Positions 14,228 through 19,003 of a stretch of 19,003 nt of DNA are shown here, in pieces; position 1 is the stretch's first letter, and each line of letters opens with the position of its first letter. Source of the DNA: DASSBR01 sp035688265 (GTDB taxonomy: Bacteria; Pseudomonadota; Gammaproteobacteria; Natronospirales; DASSBR01); contig DASSNE010000012.1 in the NCBI GenBank assembly GCA_035688265.1, positions 1-19,003 of the forward strand. The letters are read 5' to 3'. Made by a program: the position numbers and the translations under genes. The notes beneath the pieces were generated by a model that saw only the letters and a list, made by a program, of their open reading frames with translations, ran no database searches and was not told where the DNA came from.

Positions 14228-17200
14228 GCGCCTTGCCCGACTATGCGGAGCTGCACGCGCTCAGCAATTTCAGTTTTTTGCGCGGCGCATCGCACCCGGC
14301 CGAACTGATCGATCGCGCCGTCGCACTTCGTTACACCGCACTGGCGCTGACCGACGAATGTTCGGTTGCCGGCCTGGTGCGCGCGCATCTCGCCGCGAAA
14401 GAAAAAAACCTGCACCTGATCGCCGGCAGTGAGTTTCAACTGGATGAGGGCGCCAAACTGGTTTTGCTGGCGGAAAACAGGCAAGGCTACGGCGCGTTGT
14501 GCTCGCTGATCACGCGCGCGCGACGGCGCAGCGACAAGGGTTCCTATTCGATCAGCCGAACCGATTTCGACGGCCTGTCGAATTGCATCGCACTGTGGGT
14601 GCCCGATGTGAAGCGGCGGGAATGCTGGCAGGCGACCGCTAGCTGGGTCAGCGAATGCTTTGGCGAGCGTGCCTGGATTGCAGTCGAGTTGCTGCTGTCG
14701 GGCGAGGACGCCAGGCAACTCGCCGACCTGCAAAACCTCGGCCGTTCGTTTCAGTTGCCACTGGTCGCGAGCGGCGACGTCCACATGCATATCCGCAAAC
14801 GCCGCAGGTTGCAGGACACGCTGACCGCGATCCGGCTCAGGCAGCCGATACAGGCGGTGCGCGGCCAGCTGTATCCCAACGGCGAGCGGCACTTGCGCTC
14901 GCGGGCGCGGCTTGCGCAACTTTATCCACCGGCGCTGCTGACCGAAACCTGCGCCATCGCCGCGCGCTGCACCTTCTCGCTCGACGAGCTGCGCTATGAA
15001 TATCCGGAGGAAATCGTTCCGCCGAAGGCCACGCCCACGGAACATTTGCGTGCACTCACCTACGCCGGCGCCGCGCACCGCTGGCCGAGCGGGGTGCCTG
15101 AAAAAGCACGCGATCAGATCGAGCGCGAACTGGCGCTGATCTCGGAACTTGAATACGAAGCCTATTTCCTGACGGTGCACGACATCGTCAACTTCGCCCG
15201 TAGCCGCAACATTCTGTGCCAGGGCCGCGGCTCGGCGGCGAACTCGGCCGTGTGCTTTTGCCTTGGCATTACCGAACTCGATCCAGCACATTCCAACCTG
15301 CTGTTCGAGCGATTCATTTCGAAGGAGCGCGCCGAGCCGCCGGATATCGACGTGGATTTCGAGCACCAGCGCCGCGAGGAAGTGATTCAGTACATTTATC
15401 GAAAATACGGTCGCGAGCGCGCGGCGCTCGCCGCGACATTGATCACTTATCATCCGAAGAGTGCGATTCGCGATGTCGGCAAGGCGCTGGGCCTCGATGC
15501 ATTGCAGGTCGATAAGCTGTCGAAGACGCTACAGTGGTGGGATGGCGGCATCGGACCGGAGCGTCTTCGTGAAGCCGGCCTCGATCCCGCAAGCGCCACG
15601 GCGAAATGGCTGCTCGCGCTGGTCGCCGAGTTGATCGGCTTTCCGCGTCACTTGTCGCAGCACGTCGGCGGCTTCGTTATCAGTCGTGGTCCATTGGCGG
15701 AACTTGTGCCGGTTGAGAATGCGGCAATGCCGGAGCGGACGGTAATTCAATGGGACAAGGACGATCTCGATGCGGTCGGATTGCTCAAGGTCGATGTGCT
15801 CGCGCTGGGCATGCTGACGGCGCTGAAAAAGGCGCTTGACATGGTAAACGCGATTCGCGGCAGCACACTGACGCTGGCGACGATTCCAGCCGAGGATCAG
15901 AACGTTTACTCCATGCTGCAACGAGCCGACAGCATCGGCCTGTTCCAGGTCGAATCGCGCGCGCAGATGGCGATGCTGCCACGTCTCGAACCGAAGACGT
16001 TTTACGACCTCGTGATCCAGGTCGCGATCGTGCGGCCCGGCCCGATTCAGGGCGACATGGTGCACCCTTACCTGGCCCGACGCAGCAAACGTGAAGCAGT
16101 GACGTATCCCGGAAAGGCAATCCGAAAAATACTGGAACGAACGCTGGGCGTACCCATCTTCCAGGAACAGGTCATGCAAATTGCAATCGACGCGGCCGGC
16201 TTCACGCCCGGCGAAGCGGATCAACTGCGCCGCGCGATGGGCGCCTGGAAACGCACCGGCTCGCTCAGCCCGTTTCAGCGGAAGTTGATGGAAGGCTTGC
16301 GCCGGAACGGCTATCCGGAAGATTTTGCGCGCCAGCTGTACCACCAGATCGAAGGCTTCGGCGAGTACGGCTTTCCCGAATCGCACTCCGCCAGCTTCGC
16401 GTTGCTTGCCTACGCCTCGGCCTGGCTCAAATATTACGAGCCGGCAGCCTTTACCTGCGCGTTGCTCAATTCACAGCCAATGGGCTTTTACGCGCCCGCA
16501 CAACTGGTTGGCGATGCGCGCCGGCACAGCGTTGAAGTACGGCCGGTCGATGTGACGATCAGCAACTGGGAGTGCACGCTGGAACCGATTGACGGCAGCA
16601 CGCAACCGGCACTTCGGCTGGGCTTGCTGATGGTAAAAGGATTGCCGGAAAAAGCCGCGCGCTCGCTGGCAGCAGCGCGTACTGAAAAGCCTTTTGCATC
16701 GGTAGCCGATCTGGCCCATCGCGCCGCTCTCGACCGTCGCGCACTGCAGGCATTAAGCGATGCGGGTGCACTCAAGCCGCTGGCCGGCCACCGCCATCGC
16801 AGCGCCTGGCAGGCGCTGGGCATCGAGGCGCCGCTGGCATTGGGCGATGCGCCGGTTGCCGAAGCGGAACCGCTGCTCGAGGCACCGAGCGAAGGCCGCG
16901 ACATCGTCGCCGATTACGCCAGCATTGGCCTCACGCTGGGGCGCCATCCACTCGCGCTGTTGCGCCGGCATCTTGATCGACAACGCATCAAAACCGCCGT
17001 CGAAATCAGCCGTCAGCCGCATGGCCGGCTGGTGCATGCCGCGGGCCTGGTCACGCACCGACAGCGTCCCGGCAGCGCCGAAGTCACATTCATTACGCTG
17101 GAAGATGAAACCGGCTACGTGAACGCCATCGTTCGGCCCGGCATAGCGGAGCGACACCGGCGCACTTTTCTCGACGCGCAGCTATTGGGCGTGACCGGCA

Positions 17201-17304
17201 TTGTGCAGCGCGAGGACAAGGTGTTGCATGTTCTGGCAGGGCGACTCACCGATCATAGCGCCCTGCTGGGCGACCTGGTGCAGCGGTCGCGGGATTTCCG
17301 CTGA
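14224..17304 (+). CDS. dnaE2: Error-prone DNA polymerase DnaE2 (ImuC)
   Basis: A 1026-aa C-family polymerase of the short DnaE2 class. The N-terminal PHP domain begins YAELHALSNFSFLRGASHP and contains ALALTDE. The palm motif PPDIDVDF gives D376 and D378, and GLLKVDVLAL gives D524, equivalent to D401, D403 and D555 of E. coli PolIII alpha. GRGSAANSAVCFCLGI, FQEQVMQIA, and GFGEYGFPESHSASFALLAYASAWLKYY are further signatures. A C-terminal OB domain (about 930-1015) is present. It synthesises past DNA lesions during SOS with ImuA and ImuB, causing damage-induced mutation. ATGA overlap with imuB implies coupling. It converges with the GNAT gene across 28 nt that show no clear terminator hairpin. 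Confidence 0.97.
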   Translation: MSALPDYAELHALSNFSFLRGASHPAELIDRAVALRYTALALTDECSVAGLVRAHLAAKEKNLHLIAGSEFQLDEGAKLVLLAENRQGYGALCSLITRARRRSDKGSYSISRTDFDGLSNCIALWVPDVKRRECWQATASWVSECFGERAWIAVELLLSGEDARQLADLQNLGRSFQLPLVASGDVHMHIRKRRRLQDTLTAIRLRQPIQAVRGQLYPNGERHLRSRARLAQLYPPALLTETCAIAARCTFSLDELRYEYPEEIVPPKATPTEHLRALTYAGAAHRWPSGVPEKARDQIERELALISELEYEAYFLTVHDIVNFARSRNILCQGRGSAANSAVCFCLGITELDPAHSNLLFERFISKERAEPPDIDVDFEHQRREEVIQYIYRKYGRERAALAATLITYHPKSAIRDVGKALGLDALQVDKLSKTLQWWDGGIGPERLREAGLDPASATAKWLLALVAELIGFPRHLSQHVGGFVISRGPLAELVPVENAAMPERTVIQWDKDDLDAVGLLKVDVLALGMLTALKKALDMVNAIRGSTLTLATIPAEDQNVYSMLQRADSIGLFQVESRAQMAMLPRLEPKTFYDLVIQVAIVRPGPIQGDMVHPYLARRSKREAVTYPGKAIRKILERTLGVPIFQEQVMQIAIDAAGFTPGEADQLRRAMGAWKRTGSLSPFQRKLMEGLRRNGYPEDFARQLYHQIEGFGEYGFPESHSASFALLAYASAWLKYYEPAAFTCALLNSQPMGFYAPAQLVGDARRHSVEVRPVDVTISNWECTLEPIDGSTQPALRLGLLMVKGLPEKAARSLAAARTEKPFASVADLAHRAALDRRALQALSDAGALKPLAGHRHRSAWQALGIEAPLALGDAPVAEAEPLLEAPSEGRDIVADYASIGLTLGRHPLALLRRHLDRQRIKTAVEISRQPHGRLVHAAGLVTHRQRPGSAEVTFITLEDETGYVNAIVRPGIAERHRRTFLDAQLLGVTGIVQREDKVLHVLAGRLTDHSALLGDLVQRSRDFR

Positions 17305-17332
17305 AGTCAGCCGATGGTGTCTGCATCATCCT

Positions 17333-17857
17333 TTAGCTTATTTCCTTGACCAGCCATTCAAAGCGCAAATCGTCGCGACGCGGGATGCCGAAGCGCTCCT
17401 GCCCGTACGGGAACGGCGCGTGTTCGCCGGTGCGGCGGTACCCGCGCCGAAGGTACCAGGCGATCAGGTCTTCGCGCAGGTCGATCACCGTCATGCGCAT
17501 TGTCTGCGACTGCCACAACGCTTGAGCACGGCGCTCCGCCTCGGTCAGCAGAGCCTTACCAAGCCCGGCGCCTTGCATTTCCGGTCGCACCGCAAACATG
17601 CCGAAATAGCAAGCGTCGCCGCGCCTTTCAATATGCGCGCACGCAACCGTTACATCATCGCGCTCGGCCAGCAGTACGTAACTGTCCGGCTTGCCGATTG
17701 CATCACGAATCCCTTCACAATCGATGCGCTGACCATCGAGAAAATCCGCCTCGGTGGTCCAACCCGCGCGGCTGGCTTCACCTCGATAGGCTGATTCGAC
17801 CAACCCATGTATCGCCGCCACATCGGCCGGCTCCGCCTGACGAAAAGAAAGCTGCAT
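17333..17857 (-). CDS. GNAT-family N-acetyltransferase (174 aa)
   Basis: A single GNAT domain. Acetyl-CoA motif A is MFAVRPEMQGAGLGKALL (R91, Q95-G96-A97-G98-L99-G100), and motif B is IAWYLRRGYRRTGE. The acceptor substrate cannot be read from sequence. I take ATG 17857 (MQLSFRQAEPADV) as start, since the homology begins there. An upstream ATG at 17896 would overlap the divergent NUDIX gene. There is no Shine-Dalgarno before 17857. The start is 25 nt from that of the NUDIX gene, and the TTATAATAA between them could serve as -10 for both directions. Confidence 0.9.
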   Translation of the reverse strand: MQLSFRQAEPADVAAIHGLVESAYRGEASRAGWTTEADFLDGQRIDCEGIRDAIGKPDSYVLLAERDDVTVACAHIERRGDACYFGMFAVRPEMQGAGLGKALLTEAERRAQALWQSQTMRMTVIDLREDLIAWYLRRGYRRTGEHAPFPYGQERFGIPRRDDLRFEWLVKEIS

Positions 17858-17869
17858 AGGCGCTGTGCT

Positions 17870-17875
17870 TATAAT
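17870..17875 (+). promoter_or_regulatory. TATAAT -10 box, possibly shared by the divergent GNAT/NUDIX pair
   Basis: TATAAT ends 7 nt before the NUDIX ATG at 17883, so the transcript would begin at or beside the ATG (leaderless). On the opposite strand TATTAT (17876-17871) lies 13 nt before the GNAT start, giving a leader of only a few bases. No strong -35 is visible for either direction. Confidence 0.45.
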
Positions 17876-17882
17876 AACCAGA

Positions 17883-18413
17883 ATGAAATATTGCAATCAG
17901 TGCGGCCAGCCGGTGACGCAGATCGTCCCGCCCGGCGACAACCGCCTCCGCTACGTCTGCACGGCGTGCGAGACTGTACATTATCAAAATCCCAAGCTCG
18001 TGGTCGGTTGTGTGCCCGAATGGGAGGGCCGCATCCTGATCTGCCGGCGCGCGATCGAGCCGCGCTATGGCTACTGGACGCTGCCGGCCGGATTCATGGA
18101 GAACGCGGAAACGACAGCGGAGGCGGCGGCGCGGGAAACGCAGGAAGAAGCCCTCGCCGACGTGCGAATACTCGAACCCCTCGCCATGGTAAACGTGCCG
18201 CGGATCAACCAGGTGCACCTGATGTATCGGGCCGAGATGATATCCGGCGACTTCGCGCCGGGTCCCGAAAGCCTTGAAGTCTCTCTGATTGCCGAGGCGG
18301 AAGTCCCATGGAGCCGGATTGCGTTTCCGAGCGTGCGCTTCACGCTCGAGAACTACTTCGCCGACCTTCGCGCCGGCGGCCCCTTCCGGTTCCGGACCAC
18401 CAGCATCTCCTGA
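17883..18413 (+). CDS. NUDIX hydrolase with N-terminal zinc ribbon (176 aa)
   Basis: The N-terminal zinc ribbon is CNQCG (C4, C7) and CTAC (C26, C29). The NUDIX domain follows, with the Nudix box G70-x5-E76-x7-R84-E85-x2-E88-E89 in GFMENAETTAEAAARETQEEA. Position 91, normally Gly in the consensus, is Leu. That substitution also occurs in this zinc-ribbon NUDIX group, and all metal-binding glutamates are kept. It likely cleaves a nucleoside diphosphate-X compound such as ADP-ribose, a CoA derivative or an NAD-type dinucleotide; the substrate is not determinable. ATG 17883 (MKYCNQCG) is chosen over 17865, which precedes the TATAAT box. A weak 5-bp hairpin (18416-18430) follows the stop. Confidence 0.92.
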   Translation: MKYCNQCGQPVTQIVPPGDNRLRYVCTACETVHYQNPKLVVGCVPEWEGRILICRRAIEPRYGYWTLPAGFMENAETTAEAAARETQEEALADVRILEPLAMVNVPRINQVHLMYRAEMISGDFAPGPESLEVSLIAEAEVPWSRIAFPSVRFTLENYFADLRAGGPFRFRTTSIS

Positions 18414-18465
18414 TTACAACTTTCGGTTGTGGCAGAATTAGTGTATTTCTTAACCCGGAGCCACC

Positions 18466-18789
18466 ATGACCTTCGTCGTCACCGAAGACTGCATCAAGTG
18501 CAAATATACAGACTGTGTGGAAGTTTGCCCCGTGGATTGTTTCCACGAGGGCCCGAACTTCCTGGTCATCGATCCGGACGAGTGCATCGACTGCACCCTG
18601 TGCGAGCCGGAGTGCCCGATCGATGCCATCGTCTCCGAAGACGACCTGCCCGAAGACCAGCAGCGGTTCCTCAAGATCAACGCGGAACTCGCTGCCGAGT
18701 GGCCGGTGATCACCGAGCAGAAAGACCCGCCGCCCGATGCGAAGGAATGGGAAGGAAAGCCAGGGAAATTGGAGATGCTCGAAAGATAA
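18466..18789 (+). CDS. fdxA: Seven-iron ferredoxin (3Fe-4S/4Fe-4S), FdxA type
   Basis: A 107-aa protein nearly identical in layout to Azotobacter vinelandii FdI. By analogy the [3Fe-4S] ligands are C9, C17 and C50, the [4Fe-4S] ligands are C21, C40, C43 and C46, and C12 and C25 are the free cysteines. The long C-terminal tail (SEDDLPEDQQRF to LEMLER) is characteristic. It is a cytoplasmic low-potential electron carrier. GGAG sits 5 nt before ATG 18466. It is followed by a complex inverted repeat and a rho-independent terminator, so it probably ends its own transcript. Confidence 0.97.
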   Translation: MTFVVTEDCIKCKYTDCVEVCPVDCFHEGPNFLVIDPDECIDCTLCEPECPIDAIVSEDDLPEDQQRFLKINAELAAEWPVITEQKDPPPDAKEWEGKPGKLEMLER

Positions 18790-18792
18790 GTA

Positions 18793-18863
18793 GCTAGTGC
18801 TGAGTCGCTAGGACTGAGTAAAGAGGAGGTTTTTTTCTCTTCCACTCAGTCCTAGGCACTAGC
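18793..18863. repeat. Mosaic inverted repeat with an internal 12-bp direct repeat
   Basis: CTAGGACTGAGT (18808-18819) pairs perfectly with ACTCAGTCCTAG (18844-18855). GCTAGTGC (18793-18800) pairs with GCACTAGC (18856-18863), leaving a 7-nt bulge on the left. AAGAG/CTCTT (18821-18825/18837-18841) extends the stem towards a loop containing seven T. The left arm also has a near-duplicate 12-mer, CTAGTGCTGAGT at 18794-18805, with two mismatches to 18808-18819. The element lies 4 nt after the fdxA stop. It looks like an intergenic repeat unit rather than a classic terminator, since the T run is in the loop. Confidence 0.7.
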
Positions 18864-18873
18864 AAGTAACCAT

Positions 18874-18897
18874 CCCCCGGCAAAGCCGGGGGCTTTA
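18874..18897 (+). terminator. Rho-independent terminator after fdxA
   Basis: CCCCCGGC (18874-18881), loop AAA, GCCGGGGG (18885-18892) form a perfect 8-bp GC stem followed by CTTTAATT. The T tract is short, but the position downstream of fdxA fits. The symmetrical stem could also end a leftward transcript. Confidence 0.75.
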
Positions 18898-18904
18898 ATT
18901 GTGA

Positions 18905-18964
18905 GCCGCTCAAAGCGGCATGGACGGGACCGCTACGCGGCCCCTTGCGCCCCCTAAAGGGGGC
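18905..18964. repeat. Cluster of three short GC-rich palindromes (REP-like)
   Basis: GCCGCT-CAA-AGCGGC (18905-18919), GGGACCGC-TAC-GCGGCCCC with one mismatch (18926-18944), and GCCCCCT-AA-AGGGGGC (18949-18964). With the terminator stem at 18874-18892 this makes four hairpins in about 90 bp. They lie between fdxA and whatever follows. The remaining bases to 19003 hold no identifiable gene; possible C-terminal leftward frames are too short to name. Confidence 0.6.
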
Positions 18965-19003
18965 CGTTTACATCAGGTTCAGTTGATCGATTCGACGATC
19001 TTC

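Noticed and set aside
14137..15453. A 438-aa minus-strand open frame
   Set aside because: It is antisense to dnaE2, has no motif, and is explained by GC-rich codon bias.
18844..18863. Resemblance of CTCAGTCCTAGG to synthetic Anderson-type promoters
   Set aside because: The shared core is short, no TTGACA-type -35 lies at the right place, and the sequence is explained as one arm of the local inverted repeat.
18968..19003. C-terminal end of a leftward gene at the right edge
   Set aside because: Two minus-strand frames give plausible but very short endings (KIVESIN with stop at 18979, or EDRRIDQLNLM with stop at 18968). With at most 11 residues neither can be chosen or named.
1..19003. CRISPR array, tRNA or transposase
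   Set aside because: No regularly spaced repeats, no cloverleaf-like segment and no transposase or integrase motifs were seen by eye. A tRNAscan or IS search could still find divergent remnants.

Overview
The window reads as chromosomal DNA from a GC-rich, free-living proteobacterium, most likely a gammaproteobacterium. This is inferred from the lexA-imuA-imuB-dnaE2 cassette with an E. coli/Pseudomonas-type LexA box (CTGT-N8-ACAG) and from an Azotobacter/Pseudomonas-type seven-iron ferredoxin. It splits into an accessory, defence-island-like left half (1 to about 10.4 kb) and a more conventional right half (about 10.5 to 19.0 kb).

Left half: one leftward gene train probably starts at the GTG at 8282. 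In order it encodes an XRE-like HTH protein broken by one extra base, a 699-aa protein with two AAA+ modules, a 76-aa unknown, a 1165-aa fusion of RecB-type nuclease, DEDD/RNase H-like nuclease and SF1 helicase, a small (p)ppGpp-hydrolase-like HD protein, and a 189-aa unknown with an ADP-ribosyltransferase-like motif pattern. Two or three very small ORFs follow, one of them a truncated DUF3553 protein. A WYL-domain regulator (8406-9419) is divergent across a 123-bp gap that holds a 7-7-7 inverted repeat. Beyond it are a HEPN-type candidate RNase and a UBP-type zinc-finger protein. Tight spacing (ATGA overlap, 2-nt gap, 24-nt gap), the nuclease/helicase/unfoldase content and the XRE/WYL control suggest a regulated anti-mobile-element system. 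I do not recognise the combination as a named system.

Right half: a PEP mutase/isocitrate lyase superfamily enzyme comes first. It is followed by an SOS mutagenesis operon, lexA-imuA-imuB-dnaE2, behind a perfect LexA box. A head-to-head GNAT acetyltransferase/NUDIX hydrolase pair and fdxA come next. The end carries a long imperfect inverted repeat, a rho-independent terminator and three further GC-rich hairpins. The PEP mutase and NUDIX genes both show TATAAT-N7-ATG, which suggests leaderless transcripts.

Two probable single-base frame disruptions in the left half (XRE gene; 27-aa ORF) may be assembly errors or real decay. No rRNA, tRNA, CRISPR array or transposase gene was seen. No gene-free stretch exceeds 300 bases.
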